From assembly GCA_903934285.1 (NCBI GenBank), contig CAIZNN010000102.1, positions 1 through 64,000 on the forward strand: a stretch of DNA of 64,000 nt. Direction: 5' to 3'. The notes beneath the pieces are model-generated. The model saw only the letters and a list, made by a program, of their open reading frames with translations, was not told the origin of the DNA and did not search any database. Positions 52,643 through 62,296 of the stretch are shown one piece after another (position 1 is the first letter of the stretch; every line of letters starts with the position of its first letter). Source of the DNA: Akkermansiaceae bacterium. Its GTDB lineage: Bacteria > Verrucomicrobiota > Verrucomicrobiia > Verrucomicrobiales > Akkermansiaceae. The translations under genes and the position numbers were made by a program.

Positions 52643-54076
52643 ATGAAACCAACACTCCATAGTTTCCGATTGATTCCGGTTGTAGCCGCCGGGTTGCTGT
52701 TTTTTCCGATGACCGCGCCGGGGCAGGATGCGGCTGCAGAGCCCGCCCCCCCGGAAGCCCAGCGCGAGGCGCCTAACCCCGCACGGGTGGAGGCGATGAT
52801 GCGCGAACTGCAGGAACTCCACCGCGCCGGCAAGCACGAGGAAGCACGCCCGATCGCCGAACGGCTCCGGGCCCTTGCCAAGGAGCATCCTCAAATGGCC
52901 GCACGCGTCCACGAGGCCATGAAGCAACAACAAGGCCAAAAGGCCGATCCGCCCAAGGGTCCCGAGGGTCAGCAACGCCCGATGGCCCAGCCGGGACCGC
53001 AGGGACAACAGCATCCGATGGCCCAGCCGGGACCGCAAGGACAACCTCAACCGATGGCCCAGCCGGGACCGCAGGGACCGCCGCAACCGATGGCCCAGCC
53101 GGGACCGCAGGGACAACCGCAACCGATGGCCCAGCCGGGACCGCAGGGACAACAGCATCCGATGGCGCAGCCGGGACCACAAGGACAACAGCAACCGATG
53201 GCCCAGCCGGGACCTCAAGGACAGGAACGCCCGATGGCCCAGCCGAAGCGGGATAGATGGGAGCGCCGCATGGCCCAACCCAAGCCAGCTGGACCACAGC
53301 AACCGATGGCCCAAGCCCAGGCCGGGCGGGCAGGCGGATGGGGTCCGCAGATGGCGCAACCCAATGTGGCGCCAAGGCGCATGATGTTCCGGCGGTCCCT
53401 GCAAGATGGACAGGCGCAACCGATGGCCCAAGCCCAGGCCGGGCGGGCAGGCGGATGGGGTCCGCAGATGGCGCAACCCAATGTGGCGCCGGGATGCTAC
53501 ATGATGTTCCATCGGTCCCAGCAAGGTAGACAAGGGTGTCCGATGGCCCAAGCCCAGGCCGGGCGGGCAGGCGGATGGGGTCCGCAGATGGCGCAACCCA
53601 ATGTGGCGCCGGGACGCAACATGATGTTCCAGCGGCTCTTGCAAGGTGGACAGGGGGGGCGCTTGGCTCAGCCACAACCGGCCCGGCCTAACGTCGCCGC
53701 CGATGCCGCCCAGACCGATAGATCGCCAGTCGCTCGAATCCGGCATTTGCGCCAGGCTGCCGAGCATTTGGCCGCCGCTGGATATCCCGCCTATGCCGCC
53801 AAGGCCAGCAACGAAATCCGCCGCCTGGAAGCGGCACTCAAACAACCGCAGGTGGAAATGAAACAACCGCAGCCGGCCGCACCCGCCCCCTTCGACAAAG
53901 CCGCCACGCGCGCCGCCCCGCGTCGCGATTTCAACCTGCAGCAGCAGACCAAGCCGGCCGCCGGGCGAGCGCCCGATGCCAACGCCGCAATGCTGAACGA
54001 AATGCGCAAGTTGAGCAGCCAAGTCCAACAACTCGGCGCGCGGATGCAGAAGCTCGAAGCACGCGGCACCGAGTAA
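52643..54076 (+). CDS. Secreted Gln/Pro/Gly-rich protein with two kinds of tandem repeat
   Basis: A 477-residue protein with signal peptide (MKPTLHSFRLIPVVAAGLLFFPMTAPGQ) and a short helical region (about 45-95, EAMMRELQELHRAGKHEEARPI). A run of about nine 12-residue repeats of the form PMAQPGPQGQQx follows. Next come three near-identical units of about 40 residues ('PMAQAQAGRAGGWGPQMAQPNVAP' plus a variable piece). The end is helical, with a coiled-coil-like tail 'LNEMRKLSSQVQQLGARMQKLEARG'. The GPQGQ units are collagen-like in composition but lack strict Gly-X-Y periodicity. Probably an extended surface or periplasmic protein. The opposite strand is also open but lacks any protein-like features. 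Confidence 0.75.
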   Translation: MKPTLHSFRLIPVVAAGLLFFPMTAPGQDAAAEPAPPEAQREAPNPARVEAMMRELQELHRAGKHEEARPIAERLRALAKEHPQMAARVHEAMKQQQGQKADPPKGPEGQQRPMAQPGPQGQQHPMAQPGPQGQPQPMAQPGPQGPPQPMAQPGPQGQPQPMAQPGPQGQQHPMAQPGPQGQQQPMAQPGPQGQERPMAQPKRDRWERRMAQPKPAGPQQPMAQAQAGRAGGWGPQMAQPNVAPRRMMFRRSLQDGQAQPMAQAQAGRAGGWGPQMAQPNVAPGCYMMFHRSQQGRQGCPMAQAQAGRAGGWGPQMAQPNVAPGRNMMFQRLLQGGQGGRLAQPQPARPNVAADAAQTDRSPVARIRHLRQAAEHLAAAGYPAYAAKASNEIRRLEAALKQPQVEMKQPQPAAPAPFDKAATRAAPRRDFNLQQQTKPAAGRAPDANAAMLNEMRKLSSQVQQLGARMQKLEARGTE

Positions 54077-54100
54077 TCCCCGCTCAGGAGTCTGCGCGGT

Positions 54101-54352
54101 TTTGGGGTAGACCGCACAGTCCTCTGTGCGGTCTTCAGCAAATGAAGAGCGGGCCGCGAGTGATAATTCAAGCGGCCGAGCCGCATTCGATTGATGGTCC
54201 GCACAGGAACCTGCTAGCGGTTCTTTGGTTGGTGAGCTGCGGGAGGGGAGTGCGAACCGAGTGGGTTCCCGGCGTGCCGGGACGAAGACCGCACAGAGGA
54301 CTGTGCGGAGTACTTGTTAGGCCGCACAGAGGACTGTGCGGTCTACCCCAAA
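54101..54352. repeat. MITE-like element with perfect 31-bp inverted ends
   Basis: The 31 bases at 54101-54131 are the exact reverse complement of those at 54322-54352; about 190 bases lie between. Each arm contains the palindrome CCGCACAG-AGGA-CTGTGCGG, and a third copy of it lies at 54289-54308. The thrS stop codon (TAG at 54343-54345 on the minus strand) lies inside the right arm. No ORF is carried. Confidence 0.88.
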
Positions 54353-56220
54353 CTCCGCGTGCGGATTTCCTCCTGAATCGCGGCGATGAAATCGGGCAGC
54401 GGCTTGGTCGTTAGATCCTCGTTGTCGCGATGGCGGATGGAGACGGTGCCGTCCTCCACTTCGCGGGCACCGAGAACGAGCATGTAGGGGACACGGTCGA
54501 GGCGGGCAAGGCGGATTTTGGCGCCGATTTTGTCATTGCTGCGGTCCACCGTGACGCGCAGGCCGGCGTCGGCGAGTTGAGTGGCGGTGGCTTCCGCGGC
54601 GTCGAGGGTTTTTTCCGAGATGGGAATGACGCGGACTTGCTCGGGGGCGAGCCAGGTGGGGAATTTGCCTTCGAAATGTTCGATGAGCAGGCCGGTGAAG
54701 CGTTCTAACGAACCGAACGGCGCGCGGTGGATCATGACCGGGCGGTGGGGCTGGTTGTCGGCCCCCACATACGTTAGGTCGAAGCGTTCGGGCAAATTGT
54801 AATCGACTTGGACGGTGCCGAGTTGCCACTCGCGGCCGATGATATCCTTGACCACAAAGTCGATTTTGGGGCCGTAGAAGGCGGCCTCGCCGGGTTCCTC
54901 GGTGTATTCGACGCCGAGGGTTTGCACGGCGGCGCGCAACGCGGCTTCGGCCTTGTCCCAATTGGCGGCGTCGCCGACGTACTTGTCGGACGCCGGGTCG
55001 CGCAGCGACAGGCGCACCCGGTAATCGTGCATGCCGAGGGTGCCGAGGACCTTTTTGACCAGATCGAGGCAGCCGGCCACTTCGGCGGCCACCTGGTCGG
55101 GCGTGCAGAACAAATGCGCGTCGTCCTGGGTGAAGCCGCGCACGCGGGTCATGCCGCCGAGTTCGCCGGATTGCTCCCAGCGATAGACGGTGCCGAACTC
55201 GGCGAGGCGCACCGGCAGATCGCGGTAGGAATGCGGGTCGCTGGCATAGATCTTGATATGATGCGGGCAATTCATCGGCTTGAGCAGATAGCCGTCGTAG
55301 TCGCCGTTGGCGAGGCCGTTGAGCAGTTCGCCGCAGGTGGCGTTTTCATCGGCGAGTCGTTCCAACACATCGCGTTCGGCGATGGGCGGGTACTGGCTTT
55401 CCTGATAGTAGGGGAAATGGCCGGAGGTGCGGTAGAGTTCGAGTTTGCCGATATGCGGGGTGAACACCTGCGAGTAGCCTTGTTTGTCGAGTTGCTCGGT
55501 GATGAATTCCTGCAGCGCGCGGCGCACCAGCGCGCCTTTCGGCTTCCACAGGATGAGCCCCTGGCCGACGGCCTCATCGATGTGAAAGAGGCCGAGTTCT
55601 TTGCCGAGGCGGCGGTGGTCGCGCTTTTTCGCTTCTTCGAGGCGGGTGAGGTGGTCTTGCAGCTCGGTGGAGTTTTTGAAGCAGGTGCCATAGAGGCGTT
55701 GCAGCGATTCGCGCTCCTTGTCGCCCTTGTAGTAGGAACTGGCGATGCTCATGAGCTTGAACGCCTTGCAATTGCCGGTGCGGCCCACATGCGGGCCGGC
55801 GCACAGGTCCCAGAACTCGCCGTTCTTGAAGATCGAGATCTCTTCGTCCGCGGGGATTGAATCTAGCAAATCGACCTTGAAGTGGCTGGCCACCGGGCGC
55901 TCGGCCACCGCCCCGAGTCGGCCGGCCTTGGCCAAGGCGAGCGCCTCATCGCGGGAAATGATGACGCGCTCAAAGCAGTCGTTGTCTTTGACCACGCGTT
56001 TCATTTCCTCTTCGATGCGGGGGAAATCGTCCGGAGTGATGTGGTGGGCCAGATCCATGTCATAGTAGAACCCGTTTTCCACGGGGGGGCCCGCGGCGAG
56101 TTGGACATCCGGCCAGAGGCGGCAGATGGCGGTGGCCATGACATGGGCACAGGAATGGCGGAGCCGTTCCAGATCCGTCATTTGCTGGCGTTCATCGAGG
56201 GTCTTGCGGTCGGTTGACAT
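54343..56220 (-). CDS. thrS: Threonyl-tRNA synthetase lacking the TGS domain
   Basis: A 625-residue class II synthetase that charges tRNA-Thr. The sequence opens almost at the editing domain ('DLERLRHSCAHVMATAICRLWPD', with 'CHAH'-type editing residues and 'CAGPHVGRTGNCKAFKL'), so the N-terminal ubiquitin-like TGS domain of about 60 residues is missing. Motif 2 is 'LAEFGTVYRWEQSGELGGMTRVRGFTQDDAHLFC', zinc ligands lie in 'KPMNCPHHIKIYA', 'DDAHLF' and 'HRAPFGS', and motif 3 is 'HRAPFGSLERFTGLLIEHF'. The anticodon-binding domain closes the protein. The stop codon falls within the inverted repeat of the adjacent element. Confidence 0.95.
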   Translation of the reverse strand: MSTDRKTLDERQQMTDLERLRHSCAHVMATAICRLWPDVQLAAGPPVENGFYYDMDLAHHITPDDFPRIEEEMKRVVKDNDCFERVIISRDEALALAKAGRLGAVAERPVASHFKVDLLDSIPADEEISIFKNGEFWDLCAGPHVGRTGNCKAFKLMSIASSYYKGDKERESLQRLYGTCFKNSTELQDHLTRLEEAKKRDHRRLGKELGLFHIDEAVGQGLILWKPKGALVRRALQEFITEQLDKQGYSQVFTPHIGKLELYRTSGHFPYYQESQYPPIAERDVLERLADENATCGELLNGLANGDYDGYLLKPMNCPHHIKIYASDPHSYRDLPVRLAEFGTVYRWEQSGELGGMTRVRGFTQDDAHLFCTPDQVAAEVAGCLDLVKKVLGTLGMHDYRVRLSLRDPASDKYVGDAANWDKAEAALRAAVQTLGVEYTEEPGEAAFYGPKIDFVVKDIIGREWQLGTVQVDYNLPERFDLTYVGADNQPHRPVMIHRAPFGSLERFTGLLIEHFEGKFPTWLAPEQVRVIPISEKTLDAAEATATQLADAGLRVTVDRSNDKIGAKIRLARLDRVPYMLVLGAREVEDGTVSIRHRDNEDLTTKPLPDFIAAIQEEIRTRSLG

Positions 56221-56263
56221 GGGAGTGGGATGTTAGATTGAGGAATTCAGGGAAAAAGATGAG

Positions 56264-56332
56264 GTCAATGGTCATGGGTCAATGGTCATGGGTAAAGACG
56301 CTGCGGCTCTTCTTCTTCACCCATGACCCATG
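56264..56332. repeat. GGTCATGGGT repeat with inverse copies
   Basis: Two direct copies of CAATGGTCATGGGT and, 25 bases later, the inverse ACCCATGACCCATGAC. Together they can form a stem-loop in the space between lpxC-fabZ and thrS. Confidence 0.7.
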
Positions 56333-56342
56333 ACTAGTGACA

Positions 56343-57659
56343 TCACCTGTCGAGCAGGGCGAATTTGAGTTCGGCTTCGGACACCACCTCGCCGTTGACC
56401 AGGCAGCGGCAGCGGGTCTGGCCGATGGAGCCGCGCATTTTGATGATGTTGCCCTCGATGACGAGGGTGTCGCCGGGCAGCACCGGGCGGCGCCATTTGA
56501 CGTTGTCGGCACTCATGAAGTAGCCGATTTTGCCGATGTTTTCGGGTTTGCGCAACATCAGCACCGAGGACACCTGGGCCATGGCTTCGAGTTGGAGCAC
56601 CCCTGGCATGATTGGATGGCCGGGGAAATGGCCGGGGAAGTACGGCTCGTTGATGGTGACGTTCTTGACGCCGATGCATTTGCTGTCGCCCTCGAAGCCG
56701 ACGATGCGATCGACCATGAGGAACGGGTAGCGGTGGGGGAGGATTTTGAGGACCTCATGGATATCGAGCACCCCCTCGCCATTGGGGATGGTGATTGGCG
56801 CGGGCACCATCGAACGCATCCGGGCATACTCGGTCTTGAGGGTGGCGGCCATTTTGGTGTTGGGCCCGTGGCCGGGCTTGATGGCAATGACGTGGCCGCG
56901 GATGCGGATGCCCGCCAACATCAGATCGCCGATGAGGTCGAGCGCCTTGTGGCGGGCGAATTCATTGGTGAAGCGCAGCGCTTCCTTGGACATGACCTCG
57001 TTGCCGCGGATGACGATGGCACTTTCCAACGAGCCGCCTTTGATCAGGCCCTTGTCTAACAGCGGTTTGACATCCTCGTAATACACAAAGGTGCGTGCCG
57101 CGCAGATTTCCTTCTCGTAGATGGCCGGGGTGATTTCGCTGGAAAAGTATTGGGTGAAGCGGCCTTGCGGGCCGACGTTGGTGACCGAGATGCGGAAGGT
57201 TTTGCAGGGGACGATGGTGATGAGGGTGCCGTCGCCGGTTTCCAGGTGCATCGGTTCACGGATTTCCCACACCTTGCGTGGGGCGGTCTGGGCGCTGATG
57301 CCGGCGTTGCGGATCAGCTGCACAAATGGTAGCGACGAGCCATCGCCGATGGGCGGCTCGTTGGCATCCATTTCGATGAGGGCATTGTCGATGCCCATGC
57401 CGGTGAGGGCGGAGATGACGTGCTCGACGGTGTGCACCTTGACCGAGCCCTCCGCCAGCGTCGTGGCGCGTTCGACGGTCTGGACTTTTTCCACATCGGC
57501 ACTGATGAACGGCTTGTCGGGCAGATCAATCCGGCGGAATTTCAGCCCGTGGCCCTCGGGCGCCGGGGTGAGCGTGAGGGAAACTTTCGCGCCGGTATGG
57601 AGCGAGGTGCCTTCGAGAGTGGCGGAGCCGGCGAGGGTGTGCTGAACAGCGTGGGACAT
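56343..57659 (-). CDS. lpxC-fabZ: Bifunctional UDP-3-O-acyl-GlcNAc deacetylase / 3-hydroxyacyl-ACP dehydratase
   Basis: A 438-residue fusion of two lipid enzymes. LpxC (about 1-285), the committed zinc deacetylase of lipid A synthesis, shows '[12 protein letters not shown]', the metal motif '[23 protein letters not shown]' and '[15 protein letters not shown]'. FabZ (about 300-438) shows '[19 protein letters not shown]' with the active His, and '[21 protein letters not shown]' with the active Glu. The ATG at 57659 replaces the upstream ORF start. This fusion is known in Bacteroidetes and some PVC bacteria and links the two pathways at the level of one polypeptide. Confidence 0.96.
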   Translation of the reverse strand: MSHAVQHTLAGSATLEGTSLHTGAKVSLTLTPAPEGHGLKFRRIDLPDKPFISADVEKVQTVERATTLAEGSVKVHTVEHVISALTGMGIDNALIEMDANEPPIGDGSSLPFVQLIRNAGISAQTAPRKVWEIREPMHLETGDGTLITIVPCKTFRISVTNVGPQGRFTQYFSSEITPAIYEKEICAARTFVYYEDVKPLLDKGLIKGGSLESAIVIRGNEVMSKEALRFTNEFARHKALDLIGDLMLAGIRIRGHVIAIKPGHGPNTKMAATLKTEYARMRSMVPAPITIPNGEGVLDIHEVLKILPHRYPFLMVDRIVGFEGDSKCIGVKNVTINEPYFPGHFPGHPIMPGVLQLEAMAQVSSVLMLRKPENIGKIGYFMSADNVKWRRPVLPGDTLVIEGNIIKMRGSIGQTRCRCLVNGEVVSEAELKFALLDR

Positions 57660-57803
57660 GGGCGCGCAGTATCCGGGCTGCCCCGGCAACATTCAAGCCG
57701 GAATCGGCTGAAATCCGCCACAAGGCATGGAATGGCCACCGCGCCAGAGCAGGGCGGCGAGGTTTTGATTCCCATTTCCCGAAAATCCACCTATAAGCAG
57801 CGC

Positions 57804-59633
57804 ATGCCCACCTTACGCAGCAACACCACCACGCAAGGTCGCCTGATGTCCGGCGCGCGCAGCCTCTGGCGCGCCAATGGCATGCAGGAAGACCAGTTCG
57901 GCAAGCCCATCATTGCCATCGTCAACTCGTTCACCCAGTTTGTGCCGGGCCACGCCCACCTCCACGACGTCGGCCAATTTGTCAAAGGCCTCATCGAAGC
58001 GCAGGGTTGTTTCGCCGCGGAGTTCAATACCATTGCCGTCGATGACGGCATCGCCATGGGACATGACGGCATGCTCTATTCCCTGCCATCGCGCGAGGTC
58101 ATCGCCGACAGTGTGGAATACATGGTCAACGCCCATCAGGCGGACGCCATGATCTGCATCAGCAATTGCGATAAAATCACCCCCGGCATGCTCATGGCGG
58201 CGATGCGCCTCAATATCCCGGCCATTTTCGTCTCCGGCGGCCCGATGGAAGCCGGCGTGGTCGGTGACAAGAAATACGACTTGGTCGACGCGATGGTCAT
58301 GGGCGGCGACAGCGCGGTATCCGACGAATTGCTTGACAGCGTCGAGCGCAATGCCTGTCCGACCTGTGGTTCGTGCTCGGGAATGTTCACCGCCAACTCG
58401 ATGAACTGCCTCAACGAGGCGCTGGGCATGGCGTTGCCGGGCAACGGCACGGTGGTTGCGACCCACGCGAATCGGCGCAAACTGTTTGAGCAGGCAGCCA
58501 CGCGCATTGTGGAGATGGCCGTGGCCTATTACCGCGACGGCGACACCGCGGTGTTGCCCCGCTCGATCGCCTGCCGCAGTGCGTTTGACAATGCGATGGC
58601 GTTGGATGTCGCCATGGGTGGCTCAACCAATACCGTGCTCCACATCCTCGCCATCGCCCATGAGGCGGGGGTCGCCTTCGGCATGGATGATATCGATGCC
58701 ATTTCGCGCCGCGTCCCGTGCATTTGCAAAGTCGCGCCCAGCTCGCCGTACCATGTCGAGGACGTCAACCGGGCTGGCGGCATCATGCGCATCCTCGGCG
58801 AACTCGAAGCCGCCGGGCTGATCGACGGAACCGTGCCGCGGGTTGACGGCATGACCCTGGCGCAAGCCATCGCCCGCTACGACATTTCGCGGCCGACGGT
58901 GAGCCAGGAGGCGATCGAACTCTATCAAAGTGCCCCCGGCGGTGGCCGCAACCTGGTGTTCGCGTCGCAGGCGGCGAGCTTCCGCGAGCTCGACACCGAT
59001 CAGGCGCTCGGCTGCATCCGCGACGTGGCCCACGCCTACTCGCCGGATGGCGGACTGGCCGTGCTAAGCGGCAACATCGCCCGCGCCGGGAGCATCGTCA
59101 AAACTGCGGGTGTGGATGCCATGGCCTTGCAGTTCCAAGGGGCCGCCAAGGTGTTTGAATCACAGGATGCCGCCTGCGAGGCAATCTTGCAGGGCCGCAT
59201 CGTGCCTGGCGACGTGGTGGTCATCCGCTACGAAGGACCACGCGGCGGGCCCGGCATGCAGGAAATGCTCTATCCCACCTCGTACTTGAAATCCATGGGC
59301 CTGGGCAAAGTCTGCGCCCTCATCACCGACGGCCGGTTTTCCGGCGGCACCTCCGGCCTATCCATCGGCCATGTCTCACCCGAAGCCGCCGCCGGCGGTG
59401 CCATCGCGCTGGTGCGGGATGGCGACCCGATCAAAATCGTCATCGCCGAGCGCTTGATCCAGCTGCTTGTTAGCGACGACGAGCTGGCGGCCCGCGAACA
59501 AGCCGAGCTGGCCAAGGGCAAACTCGCCTACCGGCCCGCCGGCCGCAACCGCCAGGTCTCCAACGCGCTTAAAATCTACGCCCGCCATGTGACATCCGCC
59601 GACAAGGGCGCGGTGCGCGAGGAGCTCGAGTAG
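57804..59633 (+). CDS. ilvD: Dihydroxy-acid dehydratase
   Basis: A 609-residue Fe-S enzyme of branched-chain amino acid synthesis, converting dihydroxyisovalerate and its homologue to 2-keto acids. Hallmarks are '[17 protein letters not shown]', '[21 protein letters not shown]', '[25 protein letters not shown]' (cluster cysteines) and '[19 protein letters not shown]'. '[25 protein letters not shown]' marks the C-terminal domain. The ATG at 57804 was chosen because the ORF track start at 57420 overlaps the divergent lpxC-fabZ gene. Confidence 0.97.
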   Translation: MPTLRSNTTTQGRLMSGARSLWRANGMQEDQFGKPIIAIVNSFTQFVPGHAHLHDVGQFVKGLIEAQGCFAAEFNTIAVDDGIAMGHDGMLYSLPSREVIADSVEYMVNAHQADAMICISNCDKITPGMLMAAMRLNIPAIFVSGGPMEAGVVGDKKYDLVDAMVMGGDSAVSDELLDSVERNACPTCGSCSGMFTANSMNCLNEALGMALPGNGTVVATHANRRKLFEQAATRIVEMAVAYYRDGDTAVLPRSIACRSAFDNAMALDVAMGGSTNTVLHILAIAHEAGVAFGMDDIDAISRRVPCICKVAPSSPYHVEDVNRAGGIMRILGELEAAGLIDGTVPRVDGMTLAQAIARYDISRPTVSQEAIELYQSAPGGGRNLVFASQAASFRELDTDQALGCIRDVAHAYSPDGGLAVLSGNIARAGSIVKTAGVDAMALQFQGAAKVFESQDAACEAILQGRIVPGDVVVIRYEGPRGGPGMQEMLYPTSYLKSMGLGKVCALITDGRFSGGTSGLSIGHVSPEAAAGGAIALVRDGDPIKIVIAERLIQLLVSDDELAAREQAELAKGKLAYRPAGRNRQVSNALKIYARHVTSADKGAVREELE

Positions 59634-59681
59634 AGACCAGCCGGGCTTGAAATTGCCTGCGATTGCCTGCCAAGCCCCGCC

Positions 59682-60611
59682 ATGACTCTGCCGCTCAGTT
59701 CCCCTGCCGCCTTGCTGGTGCTCTACAGCCTGTTGGCCTTGGTGGCCGCCTTGGCGGGAGGCCTGCTGCCCACCTTGGTGACCCTGACGCACACGCGCCT
59801 GCAAGTGGCGGTGAGTTTTGTAGGGGGACTGATGCTGGGGCTGGCTCTGCTAGGCATGTTGCCGCACGCGTTGCAGCATCTGGATGCGGTGCCGCAAGCC
59901 ATGGCGTGGGTGGTGGGCGGTTTTCTGGTGATGTTTTTGCTGCAACGGTTTTTGCCGTTTCACCACCACGACGTGGCCGCCGGCAGTCCGCTGGAACCTT
60001 GTGGCCACAACCACTCGCTGGCCGCATGCTCGGCTGGCAACCTGAGCTGGGCGGGGGTGGCGCTGGGCCTGTCGCTGCACTCGGTGTTCGACGGCCTGGC
60101 CATGGCCGCGGCAGTGGCGGCAGGTGCGCCAAGCCACTCTGCTTCACTTGGCCTGGGCACGGCGCTCGCCGTTATCTTGCACAAACCATTCGGCGCGCTG
60201 GCCATCACCACCCTGATGGTCACAAGCCGGACGTCACGCAGCTCGCAGCGCCTGGTCACCTTCGCCTTCGCCCTGGTGACCCCGCTGGGCGCGCTCGCCT
60301 TTTTTGCCGGCGGGGGGCAGTTGGTCCATTCGCACCCCGCATGGGTGGGTGCGGCGCTGGCATTTTGCGCCGGCACGTTCCTGTGCATTGCCTGCGCCGA
60401 CTTGTTGCCGGAACTGCAATTCCACTCTCACGACCGCGTGAAACTCTCGCTCGCCTTGTTGGCCGGCATCGCCGTGGCCTTGCTCATTGTCCGCTTTGAT
60501 CATGACAGCCCCAAGCGCGCCCCCGCCGCAAAGCTGCCGGTTTTCCCCCGTGGAAGTGCTTGCTTGCCAACGCCACCTGCCCAACCTTCGGCCCGACATG
60601 AAATTTGCTGA
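59682..60611 (+). CDS. ZIP-family metal transporter
   Basis: A 309-residue divalent-metal transporter with about eight helices. A His-rich cytosolic loop (LPFHHHD, CGHNHSL) precedes the conserved TM4 motif 'GLSLHSVFDGLAMAAAV' and TM5 'ALAVILHKPFGALAI', which carry the transport-site His residues. ZIP proteins bring zinc or iron into the cytoplasm. The last 30 residues (PAAKLPVFPRGSACLPTPP) are not membrane-like. Its final 14 bases overlap the start of the next gene in another frame, so the two are likely co-transcribed. Confidence 0.88.
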   Translation: MTLPLSSPAALLVLYSLLALVAALAGGLLPTLVTLTHTRLQVAVSFVGGLMLGLALLGMLPHALQHLDAVPQAMAWVVGGFLVMFLLQRFLPFHHHDVAAGSPLEPCGHNHSLAACSAGNLSWAGVALGLSLHSVFDGLAMAAAVAAGAPSHSASLGLGTALAVILHKPFGALAITTLMVTSRTSRSSQRLVTFAFALVTPLGALAFFAGGGQLVHSHPAWVGAALAFCAGTFLCIACADLLPELQFHSHDRVKLSLALLAGIAVALLIVRFDHDSPKRAPAAKLPVFPRGSACLPTPPAQPSARHEIC

Positions 60612-61857
60612 TTATCTATCCGCTGAATGGCGGGCTTCCCTGGGGTGCACCGAGCCGGCAGCCATCGCGTATGCCGCAGCCATCGCGGCGAGCCACCAGC
60701 ATGGCGAGGTGAGGTTGGTGCGCCTGGTTTGTGACGCGCGCACCTATAAGAACTGCCATTCCGTGGGGATTCCCAATTCGGAGCGGCGCACCGGCTTGCT
60801 CTGGACTCTGGCCATCGGCGCGCACCTGGCGGATCATTCGCTGGGGCTGCGCTGCTTTGAGCAGACCGATGCCCGGGCCTTGCAGGCTGCCGGGCACCTG
60901 GTCCAACAACACGGAATTCATGTGGAAGTGGCCCCGGGGGAAACCGCCCTGTTCATTGATGTCACGGTGGTTAGGGAATCGGGCACCGCCCGGGTGGTGG
61001 TCACCCGCGAGCATACCCATGTCTCGCGCATCGAGGTGGATGGCCGCCAGATTGGCGGAGTGGCAAACGGCACCCTGGACACGGCGGCGCAGTCTGTTAG
61101 AGACACCCTCGCGGCGATGAGCGTTGCGGAGTTGCTGGATCTGGCCGGCAGTCTTGAGGCGGGGGACCGGGCGCTGCTGCAGGAGGGGGCGGAATTGAAC
61201 ATCGCCATGGCGCGGCACGGGCTGGGGTTGTTTCCCGCGGGTTTCATCGCTGTGGATGAGCGCAAATCACCGGCCAACCTGAGCCGCCTGGTGGCGGCCG
61301 GCGTTTTCGGGCGGATGTCCGGCGAGCCATTTACCGTCATGTCACTGGCCGGGTCCGGCAACAAGGGCATCACGGTGGCCGTGCCCTTGACGCTTTATGG
61401 CCGCGACATGCGCATGCCCGCGAAACGCATCGATGAGGCACTGGCATTGGCGTGCCTGCTTACCTCCGCCACGACCTGGCACTTGGGCACGCTTTCCGCG
61501 CTTTGTGGTGCAGCCATTGCCGGCGGAATTGGCATCGCGGCGGGCGTGGTGCACCTGCATGGTGGCAGTCTCAACCAAATCAGCCTGGCCATTGGCACGA
61601 TGGTGGGCAATTTGGCTGGTATGATTTGCGATGGTGCCAAGATCGGCTGTGCGATGAAGACCATGACGGGCGTGGACGCGGCGTTCCGCGCGGCGAATCT
61701 TGCCCTCCTCGGCATGGGGATACCGGTTACCGATGGAATCGTCGGTGCCGATGCTGAAACATCCTTGCTCAATCTCGGGCGGCTGGCCCGCTACGGCATG
61801 GCCACGGTGGATTCGGAGATTCTCACCATCATGCAGGACAAGTTGAAAAGCCGCTAG
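60598..61857 (+). CDS. UPF0597 / L-cysteine desulfidase-like Fe-S protein
   Basis: A 419-residue member of the YhaM/UPF0597 family, related to archaeal L-cysteine desulfidase and serine dehydratase alpha-type proteins. Visible blocks are 'LGCTEPAAIAYAAAIA', 'YKNCHSVGIPNS', 'SLAGSGNKGITVAVPL' and 'GMICDGAKIGCAMKTMTGVDAA', the Cys residues being candidate cluster ligands. The expected reaction is release of sulphide and ammonia from cysteine to give pyruvate. The ATG at 60598 starts the conserved part; it overlaps the ZIP gene by 14 bases. The ZIP neighbour suggests a metal or Fe-S link, which is inference. Confidence 0.88.
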   Translation: MKFADYLSAEWRASLGCTEPAAIAYAAAIAASHQHGEVRLVRLVCDARTYKNCHSVGIPNSERRTGLLWTLAIGAHLADHSLGLRCFEQTDARALQAAGHLVQQHGIHVEVAPGETALFIDVTVVRESGTARVVVTREHTHVSRIEVDGRQIGGVANGTLDTAAQSVRDTLAAMSVAELLDLAGSLEAGDRALLQEGAELNIAMARHGLGLFPAGFIAVDERKSPANLSRLVAAGVFGRMSGEPFTVMSLAGSGNKGITVAVPLTLYGRDMRMPAKRIDEALALACLLTSATTWHLGTLSALCGAAIAGGIGIAAGVVHLHGGSLNQISLAIGTMVGNLAGMICDGAKIGCAMKTMTGVDAAFRAANLALLGMGIPVTDGIVGADAETSLLNLGRLARYGMATVDSEILTIMQDKLKSR

Positions 61858-61919
61858 ATCAGCGCCCAACGCAGCCGGCACTTGCCCGGTGCCGCGGAAA
61901 TCGCCGGCAGGCGGCCCGA

Positions 61920-62049
61920 TACGGTTTACTTAGCACCCTTGGTGGTTTGAGTCGAGGCTCCGGGCAAGATGCCCGGGCCACCTGTGGCGCGGGCATCCTG
62001 CCCGCCGCCTCTGCCTGTCTCGTCCCTGTCTCGTCTTAAGTAAACTGTA
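61920..62049. repeat. MITE-like element with 13-bp inverted ends and two internal hairpins
   Basis: TACGGTTTACTTA (61920-61932) is matched at the other end by TAAGTAAACTGTA (62037-62049), one mismatch. Inside are CCGGGC-AAGAT-GCCCGG (61960) and GCGGGC-ATCCT-GCCCGC (61989). The second hairpin recurs at 42452-42470. The rest of the gap 61858-62296 shows only GC-rich sequence without a gene. Confidence 0.7.
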
Positions 62050-62296
62050 TTGGGCGAAGCGGCCAGTCCCCGGCCCCGGATAGACCCGCATGCCGGCCAA
62101 CTGGAACCTGACCACGCCCGGATGCGTGGCGGCGCGGCGCGCACCACATCCGGGCGGCTTGTCACCACGGAATGGGCGGACTTCAATGAATCTGCCTCAA
62201 TCAGGTCATGGAATGACTTGCCCGGGGTGGGGGATTCTGTAGGCTGGCAGCGGCGCCTGCACCCGGCAGGCCCTGCTTGAACCAACTGCCATTGCC

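Noticed and set aside
52367-54031. 554-residue minus-strand ORF opposite the repeat protein
   Set aside because: It is the mirror of in-frame DNA repeats; the plus strand has signal peptide, start and coiled-coil tail, and the minus frame overlaps fabD.
57660-57803. Possible attenuator or riboswitch upstream of ilvD
   Set aside because: I looked for Leu/Val/Ile-rich leader peptides and stable alternative hairpins and saw none.
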